From Takakia lepidozioides (lineage: Eukaryota > Streptophyta > Takakiopsida > Takakiales > Takakiaceae): 64,000 bases of DNA. The notes below the pieces were generated by a model, which saw nothing but the letters and a program-made list of their open reading frames with translations, did not search any database and was not told the origin of the DNA. A program made the position numbers and the translations under genes. Below are positions 48,481 through 60,905 of the stretch, piece after piece. The stretch is from the NCBI GenBank assembly GCA_030704615.1, contig CM060733.1, positions 55,304,001 to 55,368,000 of the forward strand. The letters run 5' to 3'. Every line of letters begins with the position of its first letter. Within the stretch, counting starts at the first letter, position 1.

Positions 48481-49332
48481 ACAGAGAGCTATATCTTGCC
48501 CTGTTTTTGAGACCCTCAGGAGCTCCACACTTTGGCAACTGTGGAAAGCTCGTTGCAAAAAGACCTTTTCAGGTGACACCCTAACCATTTTTGCCTTGCT
48601 TGCATATATCTTCTATGATCTGGGGATAGAATCAAGGGAAGCTTGGTCCAAAACATGTGCAAATATTGAGCGTAATTCAAGCAATGCGGCAGCAATTCAT
48701 GCTACCTTCCAGAGCACCTGGGGCCTCCGTGGACTTATCTGCAACTCCCCAGAGATCGACAACTGCGTCTGGAATGACCTTCCACCCGCTTGTTGGCATG
48801 ACCATTGCTCGACCCTGCACAGTGTCTCCTGAGTTCGATCAAGATATCAACTGGAAGCACCTTAGGCCCTCATCGTCTGAGCTTCCAGGGCTTCAGTACA
48901 GATAGGGTTGTTTCACTTTCCAGGGGATAACATGGTACTCGGTTCTCATAGGGTGCATCCATTTTGGAAGGGATCAGACGATCCCAACTTGCTTCCTTTT
49001 CTATGATGTTTTGAATGATAGTTTTTGGGCAACGAGTTCCTGAGGTGTTCCTCTCTAGCATTCATAAAATGCAAACTGGGTTACCATGCATAGCTTAGGG
49101 CTCTGCTATAATTCTCATAGTCATGCGATCCTGCAGACATAGTAGCTTCACCCTTAGTTGCAGCCCTAGGGCAGACAGATCTTCTTCACTGATCATTCTC
49201 TCGTACTGAGAGGAAGGGTTCGTTCTTCACTGCTTGCAGTGTGTACTTGCCTTGTGGCTCATCCGGGGTTTTAATTTTTTTCCCCACAATAACTTATAAT
49301 AAAGTTCTCAAGGGCTACTAACCCTTTCTGGG

Positions 49333-49353
49333 AAAAAAAAAAAAAAAAAAAAA
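49333..49353 (+). other. Poly-A tail of the LINE
   Basis: A run of 21 A residues ends the LINE and sets its 3' boundary. Confidence 0.85.
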
Positions 49354-50378
49354 CGCCCAACACTGGTAAGCAATAACAACTCCTATTATGAGAATGGTGG
49401 GAACAAATTCGCTTGAGAAACAAATAAGTACTAAGTATATAGAACTTGAATGGATGCTTGCCGCCTACAATGATACCGTTACTTATACAATAGTATGTGT
49501 GCTTGTTTGAATGACAGCCTCACTATATATCCTGTCAACCAAGATGTGGGGCCTCTGGAGGGCGGCTGCTGTGTGGGCCAAGGACAGGTGCAGCCTCACG
49601 CCGGACGATGAGGCCAACTCACGTTGTATCCTGCACTTGGCGTTGGCTGCTGCTACATGCGGATTTTGCTCTCACAACGAGACAAAGTCGGTAGTTTCAA
49701 GTTCAAGGACGAAGTCATAAGAACCGTGTCAGGAAAAAGCTCACTAGATTATTAGATTGAGTTACTGTCACGGGTTGCATGTCACTATGTTGCAGTTTTG
49801 TTTTGTGGATCTTAAGGATAATCTCACAACACTTAATGTAAAAATGTGAGTCCGATAAAGAAGAATTCAGGCAGGGGGAATCTTAGAAACAAGAATCGAA
49901 CAACTCTCAGAGAATTATCACGCTGTTATTAAGCTGGCAAGGCATAAAGGCGACCCAAAGGCGACCGAAGCATATCCGTCCAGTGTGTGTCTCACACAAC
50001 CGATGCTTACACAGCGATGGGGGTTTGGGAAAGTTCCTGATGCCTCAATATTTAACATCTCCAGGCTCCCCTCTCAATTATCTCGCAACACCCACTTTGG
50101 ATCCTCGTGCTGTGTGGCTGGATCTAGGAGGGAGAGAGAGGGGAGGCCGGAGAGAAAGGGCACGTATGAGAAGCGACCCATTCAGGGTGATAGACAGGAT
50201 CATATGGGTTTGCGGGCAGACAGATTGACAGGTCCGGATGGGAGCTGACAAACTTGTTTAAACTCACATGTACGGTGGATTTTGTCAAAGCATCTGAGAA
50301 ATTGTGCTTGAGCAACAGACGACCACGGATAGTTTGAGATTAACTGCAGTCTGCATGGTCATTTGACTGATCGTGGGG
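49354..50378. other. Upstream region of the GT47 gene
   Basis: Short non-overlapping frames only, without recognisable domains. Likely holds the promoter of the GT47 gene. Confidence 0.45.
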
Positions 50379-50385
50379 TATAAAT
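50379..50385 (+). promoter_or_regulatory. Candidate TATA box for GT47
   Basis: TATAAAT about 120 bp upstream of the first ATG, a plausible distance for a plant core promoter with a short 5' leader. Confidence 0.45.
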
Positions 50386-50506
50386 TTGAGCACGACCGAC
50401 AAAGAGAGAGAAGTGAAATCTCAGGCTAGCTGGGGATCCTAGGATGGAGATGGGTGCTAGAAACACAGACAGATGAGAGACAAATTCTGCAAAGGTTTGT
50501 GCCAGA

Positions 50507-51853
50507 ATGCAACGTCCAAAGATGAAGTTCGTGTACAGTTGCTTTGTCTCATGTCTCATTGTGCTGGTTTTCACTCATCTGTGGGCGGGCCGAGACCCTG
50601 GTCGGCCGCACCCACCCGGTCTCAACGTAGAGCTCTCAATATCATCGACTTGCGATGGAAAACGCGTGTACATGTATGATCTACCATCGGAATTCAACAG
50701 TGCTCTCCTGGAAAAATGTAATTATAGATTGGTCTCCTGGATGGATTTCTGCGCACATTTTGTGAATTGCGGATTCGGACAGCCTATTGTCAATTCGCCC
50801 TTTGAGATTTTCAAGGAGGATTGGTATGGCACCGATGCCTACATGCTGGAGGTCATTTTCTACACACGCATGCAGACATATCGTTGCCTCACATTGGATC
50901 CAGCAGTGGCAGATGCCTACTTCATTCCCTTCTTCGCAGGGCTAGATGCTCTACCTTATTTGTACACTGCAGATATGCGTTCAAAGAATCAGGGAATTGG
51001 GTTGGTTTCTTGGTTGGCGGCAAACGGAAGTAAGTGGTGGCATCGTCGTGGAGGTCGCGACCATTTTTTGGTCGCTGGGCGAACTGGGTGGGACTTCCAG
51101 GGGTCAGGAACGAAGACAAACGGTTGGGGTACCCATCTTTTCCATTTACCGGAGATTATGAACGTGACGAAATTGGTTCTGGAGAGGAACCCGAATGTGG
51201 AAACTGAACAGGCTATTCCTTACCCAACAAGCTTTCACCCTTCGACAGAAACCAGCTTGGAGCAATGGATTCAGAGAGTAAGAAGTGTCAAACGGACACA
51301 TTTGTTTTCGTTCTCGGGTGCCCCTCGACCCACGCTGACGGAAAGCATCCGCGGAATTCTGCTACAGCAGTGCATGGATACCCCAACCCAATGCTCTCTC
51401 CTTGATTGTAGCAAAATGAAATGCAGTCATAATCCAGAGCCGATCTATGAAAAACTTATTTATGCAGATTTTTGTCTCCAACCCAGGGGCGACACTCCCA
51501 CCCGCCGCTCAACCTTCGACTCCATAATAGCAGGATGCATACCAGTATTCTTCCACGATGACTCGGCCTATACTCAATACACATGGCACCTTCCCAAAGA
51601 TCGAGAAACTTATTCCATTTTTCTAAGTGAAGATGCAATTAGAAATGGATTGGTCGTCAAGAACGTCCTGGCTTCATATTCGAGTGCCCGCATCAAGGAG
51701 ATGCGTGAAACACTTATTTCTCTTATACCCAACGTTTTGTATGGGCATCCTGGAGGCGATAGATTCAAAGACGCCTTCGATAGTAGCATTGAGGGAGTGC
51801 TGCATCAAATTGCCGCCATGAAGGAACCATTACATTACGAACATTTAAATTAA
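50507..51853 (+). CDS. Exostosin-family GT47 glycosyltransferase (MUR3/XLT2-like)
   Basis: Intronless 448-aa ORF; the first ATG at 50507 or the next (50522) could start it. A short basic N-terminus and a hydrophobic segment at about residues 8-23 (YSCFVSCLIVLVF) form a type II signal anchor, placing the enzyme in the Golgi. The exostosin domain spans about residues 50-400: KRVYMYDLPSEFN, ADAYFIPFFAGLDA, WHRRGGRDHFLVAGRTGWDF, RTHLFSFSGAPRP, then the donor-binding region DFCLQPRGDTPTRRSTFDSIIAGCIPVFF. These are hallmarks of plant GT47 subgroup A, which includes xyloglucan galactosyltransferases; the exact sugar and acceptor cannot be told from sequence. Length is near the short end for the family. 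It is the only clear host gene here and lacks any frame lesion. Confidence 0.9.
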   Translation: MQRPKMKFVYSCFVSCLIVLVFTHLWAGRDPGRPHPPGLNVELSISSTCDGKRVYMYDLPSEFNSALLEKCNYRLVSWMDFCAHFVNCGFGQPIVNSPFEIFKEDWYGTDAYMLEVIFYTRMQTYRCLTLDPAVADAYFIPFFAGLDALPYLYTADMRSKNQGIGLVSWLAANGSKWWHRRGGRDHFLVAGRTGWDFQGSGTKTNGWGTHLFHLPEIMNVTKLVLERNPNVETEQAIPYPTSFHPSTETSLEQWIQRVRSVKRTHLFSFSGAPRPTLTESIRGILLQQCMDTPTQCSLLDCSKMKCSHNPEPIYEKLIYADFCLQPRGDTPTRRSTFDSIIAGCIPVFFHDDSAYTQYTWHLPKDRETYSIFLSEDAIRNGLVVKNVLASYSSARIKEMRETLISLIPNVLYGHPGGDRFKDAFDSSIEGVLHQIAAMKEPLHYEHLN

Positions 51854-54136
51854 ATTAATTCTGTTTTTTTTCCGACAGTAAGGTCCACTTCGAATCAAGT
51901 TCTCCCCCAACTGATCTCTTCAAGAGCTGTGGCACTAGATTGGAAGTTTGCTTGTACTGGCACCTTTGTCCTTAGTTATTTTGATAGCAGTCTAGGTCTA
52001 CAAGCGCGATGGCCAACAACACTAGCGAGAGAGGGGCAACAAAAGGACATGTCCAAACCATGGCTCTCACCCATGAGACAAGATGACAAGTAGAATCTCC
52101 GATGCTTTCGCAAGGAAGCCTGGGTGTTGCACTTCAGACATCCCAAGAGTTTAACAGCCTCCAACGGCAATTGGCTCTCTTGCTTTGCTTTGGCACATAA
52201 GAGGAAGGTAAGACTAAGGAGCATGACTCAGCACAACATACCAATCAGCGCCTTGACATGGTGTAAGGTACTTTGACCACATTTTCTCCATTGACTTGCA
52301 TGTCTCCTCAAAGTCTCTCTCTACAAGAGAGCCAACAAACCTCCATGGATAAAACTGTCCCTGTCCTCAGGTCTCTAATGGCCCAGCTGTGAGAGTACCT
52401 AGTTTTGTCCAGTTCGATTGATCTAGAAAAGAATCAAGGCCCCTTGACATGTATAATATAACTTCATCTTAAATTTTGAATCGGAAAATTCATTGTGAAA
52501 TAAACTTAAAGTCAACATTGAATCGAACCCTTGGGCGTTGTTTATACATTCAATGTAAAATCTATGCCAAATCCACGGATTTTGATCCAATATTGATGGC
52601 ACATGGAGACATTGGTAGTTCTAAGAATCCACTAACAGCATTGAAGCTTGAGAAGTCGATTAGATGGATATGCAACATGAGTTCTCATTTGTTGCATACA
52701 AATGCTAACATCAATTCATAGATACTTTTGTTCTTATCAAATAAGAATTTTGTGACAGTAATATACTGAATCTTTATTTAAAAAATTTGATGTTTTGATT
52801 AAACTTCAATATCAAGCCAATGGTTTAGACATCTTTACCCAATTCAAATGGAAAATTATCAAATCAAACACTTTACATATAAACAATGTAAAAAAATAAA
52901 AATAGAGGTATTATTTAATTTATGTAGTTGTGACTTGTCAATTTCGTATTTCTTTATTTATCCCATGATATTCAAACTTTCAGATTTTATTATTTTTCTT
53001 TTTAGGGGAATTATTTAACATTTTATAATATATAATTTCTATATATCATATAATACATTACTAATTTCCAATAGGTGGCTTTTCAGATAACATTCAAGAC
53101 GTGCTTTTCATATAAAACAGAAAAAATTGTACAACTGAGTCCCACATCTTGAGAACTCTTTGATTTTCTAACATACAATGCTAGTTGAGAAACCAGCAGC
53201 CATGGATCTACTGAGAAAAGGAACCGGGCTTTCAGATAATGCGAGGATCTCCTATTTTTCCTCCCTTGCATCACTGGCCCTTAATCCCTGGTCTCAAGAA
53301 GCATTGAATTATCAATCCATGGCCACACAATCTAAAGGTACACAACAAAACTAGGACATTTTTCACTGCACCTACTCGGGCAGGGATTGTTACGGCTTGA
53401 CTGCGCTCGTTCTGAGAGCTGCCACACCACAAAAGCTCCATTCAGGTCCCATTTTGCACCGTCCCATTTTACATCTAGACTTCCTCACTAGTGTTCTACC
53501 TCTTCTTAAAGAGTACTCTTCAATCGTATCGGGCAGCTGACACGTGCAGGTGTGACTCAAGTGGCCTGCATTTCTGGACTCACTATGCTTCATAGGATGG
53601 GATCCATAGCAAATTAGGGAGACATAAAGTAGAAGCTGCTTACCACCAGGTTGCCATCCTCCAAGAGGGTAGTGTATCTCAGGGTACAAAAATCACAAGG
53701 AGATGCCAGCGTTGTGTATACATCTGCACGATGACAATACTTGAAGCTTTAAAACTATGGATAAACAACAAAAGCAAACAATGATATTAGATGCACACTC
53801 TAAAATGTAGTGTCTCAGAAGTGATCGGTGCCAAGAGAGCAAAACTAGAGATAAGAGAATGATTTGTGCACATACCTGGGTATACAACAGATCCTCAGTC
53901 CCACCATTTCTTGTAGGGAGTGCGCGCAGAATTATATCTAGACGCCGACAATCACGATGCCAACATGATAGTGCAACCTGATCATAGTGCAAACACTATA
54001 CATGAGGATGACTTAATCCTGAAAGCCAATGTAGCACCGGCTGACACGAGGAGTTTTTCAGACCTATGATGGACGCTGGAACCTTAATTACATCTAGAAA
54101 GTTCTTTCCAACAAAGCCTTTTCTTACGCACTAAAG
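51854..54136. other. AT-rich intergenic stretch, no gene seen
   Basis: About 2.3 kb with no ORF above 100 codons and no recognisable transposon motif. The part 52440-53110 is especially AT-rich. It ends at the left terminus of element 2; the nine bases before it are GCACTAAAG, the expected left target duplication. Confidence 0.5.
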
Positions 54137-54156
54137 GAGGTTTGCTATTTCATGAG
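54137..54156 (+). repeat. Left terminal repeat of element 2
   Basis: GAGGTTTGCTATTTCATGAG differs from the left end of element 1 at one of the first 20 positions. Its partner lies outside the window. Confidence 0.8.
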
Positions 54157-54820
54157 TATGAGCGGCATGAGCAGAGTAGTAAGACAATCGGTTTTCATGA
54201 GCAGAAGTACAAATTTCAAAAATAAAAAACAATAAAAAAACAATAATTTAATGCAATGTGTCAGGAAAAACAAATATATTATTCGGCCCCTTGAAGGGAA
54301 AATTGCAGTTTTGACAGTTGTGCTCATGATATTTCGTCTTCCGCTCATGCCAATTCCCAGCGACATGTGCAAATATGGCGCCGAATTTCGCGGTAATAGG
54401 GTCCGTACCTGAAAAAACGGTGACGTATTTCGCAGTAATAGGTCTCTCTGGCGAAAAATGGTGCCGAATTCCGCGGCTATAGGTCCCCTCATGACAGGTA
54501 ATTCGGCGCCATTTTTCCAGTGTATGTTCGGACTTAGCCAGTTTTCGGCGCAAAATAGGGAAATTCGGCGCCATTTTTCCAGACATTGTACCAGTGCATG
54601 TTGGGACTTAGCCAGTTTTCGGCCCAAAAAAGAGAAATTCGGCGCCATTTTTCCAGACACGGTACCAGTGCATGTTGGGACTTCGCCAGTTTTCGGCCCC
54701 AAAAAGAGAAATTCGGCGCCATTTTCCAAGACACAGGTACCAGTGTATGTTGGGACTTAGCCAGTTTTCGGCCCCAAAAAGAGAAATTCGGCGCCATTTT
54801 TCCAGAAATGGCCCCACAAC
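54157..54820. repeat. Left subterminal repeats of element 2 (half-sites)
   Basis: TGAGC motifs to 54350, then sites at 54375, 54460, 54500, 54565, 54640, 54708 and 54785. The last five are AATTCGGCGCCATTTTTCCA in a tandem unit of about 74 bp with TGTTGGGACTTAGCCAGTTTTCGG. Only the left half matches the central palindrome, as in the asymmetric subterminal sites of element 1. Confidence 0.85.
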
Positions 54821-54960
54821 TGCTTCTGTTGGATCTCAGTTTGAATGGAATATTGCCTCATTCCAGGAGTTTTGGGGTGCATTTCATTACACTGCAAAAA
54901 AAAGTCTGATACAGCAAAATGCATTTGAAAATATCCATATGGAGGATTCCGTTTGCCCCA

Positions 54961-57900
54961 TCAATGATTTCTGGAATCCCTAAGGAGGAGTTTGTGCAGC
55001 TCGTTCACGCTCAACGCCGGTGCATGAATAAAGTCATCAATAGTCACGTTCATCCTCAACCTCTTCAGGTAGATGTAATACAAATGCTTGCACGGATAAT
55101 ACTTCGAACCCTTCTTTGCTTCCATCAACGAGAAGTCCGTACAATTGCAAGTCGGCTCCACTTCAATCGTAATTGTGTATACATCGTCGCGTACAGCCGA
55201 GCCGGCCCTTGCCATCCGATACACACGCCCAAGGCCGGGTGGGGTACGTCCACGGAGCTCTGAATAGTGCAAGCCATCCCAAGAGCATTGGCAATCCGAG
55301 TCTCATTCAACTTGTTGGGAGGGTGTCGTCTCTTCACTCTTTCCGAATCGCATTGTGGGATGTGCAGAATTGTCCAATCCGTCTCTACTGGACCGAGCAG
55401 TCTGCAATGGCTGGGTCTGAGGAACCGGAAATGCATGGGCCGGGATGTCTGTGCGTTGCACCATTCGAAATCCTGCTGCAGATAGAGCATCCGCCTCATT
55501 CTGAGAGAGGCTGCAACCCGGTGCAACAGGCCAGACGCCCGGAGGCTCCGGCATTCCCTGAATCCCGTACTTGGGCTTGCCAAATACACAGGTCATTATG
55601 TCGTGCCTACAGAACCAAAATGTCTGCGTTGTGGCGTGAGCAAATGTGGGAGTCAAAAATCTGCCGCTGAAACAAGGTGCAGGTACAGCACCGTGTGGGT
55701 TCCTCCGAATCATCTCACCACAGCGTGCTCTCGTATCCACCCGGATGGCGCAGCACTTCCCTCGAAATGCCGGCAATGTCCTCGCAATTCTCCACTGTGA
55801 CTCTGACACTCTTGTCTCCACAATGGGAATGTTGTACTGCTTTACTAGAGATGGCTCGTTATGTTGCCGGGGCAGGCGCCCTGTGCTCAAAGGAGATGGC
55901 GATCTTGAACGTGCAGGACTTGCGGTGCTCGACGAGACCTCCTCGGGCAACATCACCGGACCACGAGGGAGCGTGCGAATATTCTTGTCAGCTCGCCATG
56001 AATCCTCTTCTCCGCCAGGTGCCTCGTCAAGTCTTCGTCTCACTGGACGGGTATGAACATTCCTTCCAAATGTTGGCCTCTTCGCAGCAATGGCGTGTCC
56101 CGAAGGCCCTCTCGCAAGGCCGCCGCCCACTTCCGAGGATTCTTCGATCTAGAGGCAGTCCGCATCAGCATTTCTTGCCTGTCTGGCCCCAAGCCCCACT
56201 GTTTCCCTTTCAAGAACTCGTTGTACCTGCATTGCTGCATAATTGACCTCACAATGTCCTCCGTTGTGGCAGTGAGGATATCCACCAGATGCGCCGCAGA
56301 GGAGGCACGCCAGGAAGAGTGCACTGATTCGGCCATGTTTGTCGTGGGCATGTCGGTGTCGGAGTCGAGACACATTTCCTGCACAAGCACATGTTCAGGT
56401 TACAAGCAAGTTACAAATATGGCCAAGAATAATATTCAACGGGACGCGAATTCGTGCAACTCACCTCCCGCATATAGTCGCCGAACTGGAGGAAACGATA
56501 ATGCCACCATGCTAGCCAACTGACCATTGCTCCCTCGTCTGATTTCCTTACAGCACCTGACGATGTCCACCAAGCCCGTATGCATGCAAACTGTATCTCT
56601 GCATCATCCAAGGTGGGAGCGCGCTTCCATGCAAGGCACATGGAACGGTGCTCCTCTCTGAAATCTGGCGCCACGAGCCTGGTTGTGTACTGCGAAAGGC
56701 TCTGCAGAAAATGGAACCCACAAGATTTCTCCTTGCCTTCCATAGGAACATTGGGGTCTTGCCCGTACACCCTTCGGATGGCAGCCCAATTTGCTTGTGC
56801 GTTGTCCGCCATGAAACCACGGAAATTCGGAGGGGGCAATCCCGCCTTGGCCATCTGTTCGTTTATTCCCTGCCAAAGAAGCATCTCCGATTGTGTGTCA
56901 TCTCCTTTCATCTCACAAATAGCAATTGTCATTAGCATCCTGCAGTGGGTGTCGTAGACATGTGCACCCATTGTCACCCATTGGTGATTTGTAATTCGCT
57001 TGATATGGTCGAACATGACCCAACTGTTTGACAAGTTCCCACTCGTCATCCTGTCGACCAGTTCGACGCCGCTGCCAGGTCCACACGTGGACATTTTGAA
57101 TACGAAACAACGATCTGCCTCAGTCCCTTGTCCTGGAAACCTACTTCCATGAATGTAGTCATATCCACATCATCGCTTCACCTCCAGAATGGAGTGCATA
57201 TCCGAGCCACGCCCAATTTTCTGTTTGCATGAGACAATGTGGTTTCGGACATTCGGTGAACATACGTGGGACACCGACTCCAGCAATGCCTCCATTTCCT
57301 TCTCGTCGAGAGGAACTCTATCGGAGCCGTCTTCCGACATAATTCTGGCCAATGCCATCTTATGGGCGGCTTGGAGCTGTATTTGTTTGGGTTTGGCACC
57401 CGGTCTCAACTTAACCTCCTCCTGAATGAGCTGCTCTGCTTCGTGGGCAGCCTCCCGCGAGTTCCCCCTCGCCAATTTGTGACAATGGGAACCAACGTGT
57501 ATGCAAGCTCGGGTGAGGTCAGGGAAACGGTGCAACACATAGAACTGCTTGGCATTACAAACAGACATGCAGTGTGGTGGTTCTTTGCAATGCGCACACT
57601 TAAATGTGGAGTTCGGAACCTTCTCCTGAGCTCGAAATGGTTGGTGAGCTGTGCCTGTCCAATCGGTCTCGTTCCTGTGACCTCTGGATTTAAAGTGGAA
57701 GCAAGTTGGGGAGAAACACCACAACGCGCCCGCACAAACAACGTAGCGCACCCGCACACCATCGAGCATCTTCATGCTGGTGGTTTTGGTAACGCACCAA
57801 GGATGACCGTCATGTTTTCTATCCATATCTGTCAATATTCCGGACGCCCTCGAGTAGTCCGCCCGAGGAGGGAACTCAAAGAAGATATTACCGTCGACGT

Positions 57901-58553
57901 CGGCGGGAAGGCATGTAACCGATTTAATTGCGAACTTGCTGTAGTCCAGCCCGGCCAGCTCCGACCGGTGTCCCTCCAGGTGAAGCCCTCGCAGAATTTC
58001 AAGAATAGATCGAACTGCGGTGCTCGTGCTGGGAATATGACTCCCTCCTCCACTGACGTCCATTGAGGACTTGCCTGATCTCCAGGACGACCTCGGAACT
58101 TCCATGACCTCGTCTGAGTCGGACAGGTTGTGAACAACCCGGTTCTCGCTCGTCTTCATGGATGGGTTCGGCTCTGGATTTACTTCGTTGCGGACTTCTC
58201 TCTTTGAGGTAGCCACTCTCTGATTCGCGGATTGTTTCGTGGAAGGCGCCAGGATAGAAGGTGCATTTGGCGGGAAAATGAAGTCCCCAACAGCCCTGTA
58301 TATGACACTGTCCGATGGTGGGAACTCGCCATTCCCTGCCATCGCCGAAATCATCGTGGAGCATAACAATACTCTCGACAACAAGGCCGTTAGAGTCCTT
58401 CCTTTCCTCCTCCAAAAAAACCGACCCCGGTTTCAGGTGGTATCGAACGCACAGATATTTCTCCATCACCCGGCAGGTGTCCCCTCTGCACGGAAATGAA
58501 GCTCTATGCTCGTGAGGAGGGCAGTACACTGTAGCGCTCGGGTTTTCCGCCAT
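54961..58553 (-). pseudogene. Gene A copy of element 2 (transposase, broken)
   Basis: Homologous to gene A of element 1 along its whole length. It starts at the ATG at 58553 (MAENPSATVYC) and includes the Cys-rich finger (HDGHPWCVTKT, CAHCKEPPHC), the catalytic regions (VMFDHIKR, GFMADNAQANW, TNMAESVHSSW) and the SWIM finger (CNCTDF to CKHLYY). The intron is conserved (56464-56379). Lesions: a frame change near 58320, an in-frame TGA at 57170-57172 where element 1 has Thr, and frame changes near 56065, 55335 and 55230. It cannot make a complete transposase, so movement would need another copy. Confidence 0.9.
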
Positions 58554-58769
58554 GGGAGATGTGCACACAAGACTGCCAGGATGGCGTGCGGGGAAGCTCC
58601 CTGGTAGAAGGGGGGATGCAGCGATGGATGCCGACTTGTCTCCGGAATGCGGCCCCTGCTCTTTGCGCAATAACTGCCAACGGTATGCAGTCAGAAAGTG
58701 GGGGGGCCGTCCGGATGATGACGGCTGAAGGGGAGAAGCCGGCACCGTGCCGTCACATTACTACCCCCG

Positions 58770-60905
58770 AATAGAAATTCGGCACCCAATATCCAACAGG
58801 GGAAGCCCGGATGAAGTCGCCTCGGGCGCAGAGGCTGGCGCGTGTGCGACAGAGAACATCCCCTGGATGGAGATTCGGCGCCGAATTTCCATCTGGGCCC
58901 CCCAAAGGAAGTCGTGTCGGGGGGTCAGGCCGAAAACTGGCCGGCATAAAAACATCCCCAGATGGAAAAACGGCGCCGAATTTCCATCCGGGGCAGTTCG
59001 GATGCAGTCGGGGAGGGGGGAGAGGCCGTCACATTTCAACCCCCAGACGGAAATTCGGCACCGAATATCGAACAGGGGACGCCCGGATGAAGTCGCCTCG
59101 GGCGTAGAGGTCGGCACGTGTTCGACAGAGAGCATCCCCTGGATGGAGATTCGGCGCCGAATTTCCATCCGGGCCCCCCCAAAGGAAGTCTTGTCGGGGG
59201 GTCAGACTGAAAACTGGCCGACATAAAAACCTCCCCAGATGGGAAAACGGCGCCGAATTTCAATCCGGGTTCGAATTACCTGCAGTCGGGGAGGGGGGAG
59301 AGGTCGACACCTGGCCGTCATATTTCAACCGCCGGACGGAAATTCGGCACCGAATATCCATCCATCCATCCAGGTAAGTGGAATCCCGGATGGATGGAAA
59401 TTCGGCGCCGTATTTCCATCCCCCAGGTAAGTGGAATCCCGGATGGATGGAATTTCCATCCAGCAGGTAAGTGGAATCCCGGATGGATCGAAATCCGGCG
59501 CCGAATTTCCATCCTGCAGGTAATTCGAATCCCTGTTGGATGGAAATTCGGCCCCGAATTTCCATCCAGCAGGTAAGTCGAATCCCGGATGGATGGAAAT
59601 CCGGCGCCGAATTTCCATCCAGCAGGTAAGTCGGATCGCTGGCGTATGGATATTCGGCGCCAAATTTCCATTCGCCAGGTATTTCATCGCTCAGAATTAC
59701 CTTCCTGCAGGTAATTCCTATTGATGAAGGCAGGAAGGTAATTCCTCGCTCAGAATTACCTGCACGAAGGTAATTCCCAGATGAGAATTACCTGCAGGAA
59801 GGTAATTCTCATCTGGGAATATCCTGCAGGATGGAAATGCGGCGCCGAATTTCCATCCATCCGGGATTCCACTTACCTGCTGGATGGAAATTCGGCGCCG
59901 GATTTCCATTCATCCGGGATTCCACTTACCTGCCGGATGGAAATTCGGCGCCGGATCTCCATCCATCCGGGATTCCACTTACCTGCCGGATGGAAATTCG
60001 GCGCCGGATCTCCATCCATCCGGGATTCCACTTACATGCCGGATGGAAATTCGGCGCCGGATCTCCATCCATCCGGGATTCCACTTACCTGCTGGATGGA
60101 AATTCGGCGCCGGATTTCCATCCATCCGGGATTCCACTTACCTGCTAGATGGAAATACGGCGCCGAATTTCCATCCATCCGGGATTCCACTTACCTGCTG
60201 GATGGAAATTCGGCGCCGGATTTCCATTCATCCGGGATTCGAATTACATGCCGTATGGAAATTCGGCGCCGGATCTCCATCCATCCGGGATTCCACTTAC
60301 TTGCTGGATGGAAATTCGGCGCCGAATTTCCATTCATCCGGGATTCGAATTACATGCCGGATGGAAATTCGGCGCCGGATTTCCATCCATCCGCTTCTGA
60401 AATACTTGCGTGAGGGAAATTTGGCGCGCCGCCCTACCTGCGCGGATGGAAATCCGGCGCCGGATTTCCATCCGCGCGCTTCGGAATTACCTGCGTGAGG
60501 GAAATTTGGCGCGCCGCCCTACCTGCGCGGATGGAAATCCGGCGCCGGATTTCCATCCGCGCGCTTCGGAATTACCTGCGTGAGGGAAATTTGGCGCGCC
60601 GCCCTACCTGCGCGGATGGAAATCCGGCGCCGGATTTCCATCCGCGCGCTTCTGAATTACCTGCGTGAGGGAAATTTGGCGCGCCGCCCTACCTGCGCGG
60701 ATGGAAATCCGGCGCCGGATTTCCATCCGCGCGCTTCTGAATTACCTGCGTGAGGGAAATTTCCAGCGCCGCCCTACCTTGCTGGATGGAAATTCGGCGC
60801 TGAATTTCCATCCTGCTGCGCTCCGAATTACCTGCAGGATGGAAATCCGGCGCCGGAATTCCATCGTGCAGCGCTCCGAATTACCTCTACGTTGGAAATT
60901 CCGGG
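58770..60905. repeat. Central palindrome array of element 2, two mirrored arms
   Basis: Around 35 palindromes with half-site GGATGGAAATTCGGC followed by its reverse complement. In the left arm (to about 59690) spacers read GGTAAGTGGAATCCCGG; in the right arm (from about 59830) the same spacer appears reverse-complemented (CCGGGATTCCACTTACC). The inversion centre at 59690-59830 has GGTAATTC/GAATTACC motifs. From 60410 to 60770 a unit of about 117 bp with GCGCGCC and CCTACCTGCGCGGATGG repeats four times. Long open frames (for example 59781-60413) are translations of the repeat. Confidence 0.9.

Larger units (their letters stand above)
41340..49353 (+). mobile_element. Full-length-like but inactive LINE (L1-type)
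   Basis: ORF1 with a CCHC knuckle, ORF2 with endonuclease, reverse transcriptase and a C-terminal zinc motif, then a 3' end with a 21-A tail at 49333-49353. The plus-strand order and poly-A tail are those of plant L1 elements. The 5' boundary is uncertain (between 41130 and 41760). No target duplication was identified. Stops and frameshifts in both ORFs show it is dead. Confidence 0.85.

Noticed and set aside
59781-60413. Long open frame of 210 aa and neighbours with GNSAPDFHPSGIP-type repeats
   Set aside because: Open in several frames on both strands because the palindrome array lacks stops; it is a translation of the repeat, not a gene.
58770-60905. CRISPR-like array
   Set aside because: Regular palindromic repeats with spacers, but the spacers are themselves repeated and the context is a eukaryotic DNA transposon with introns.
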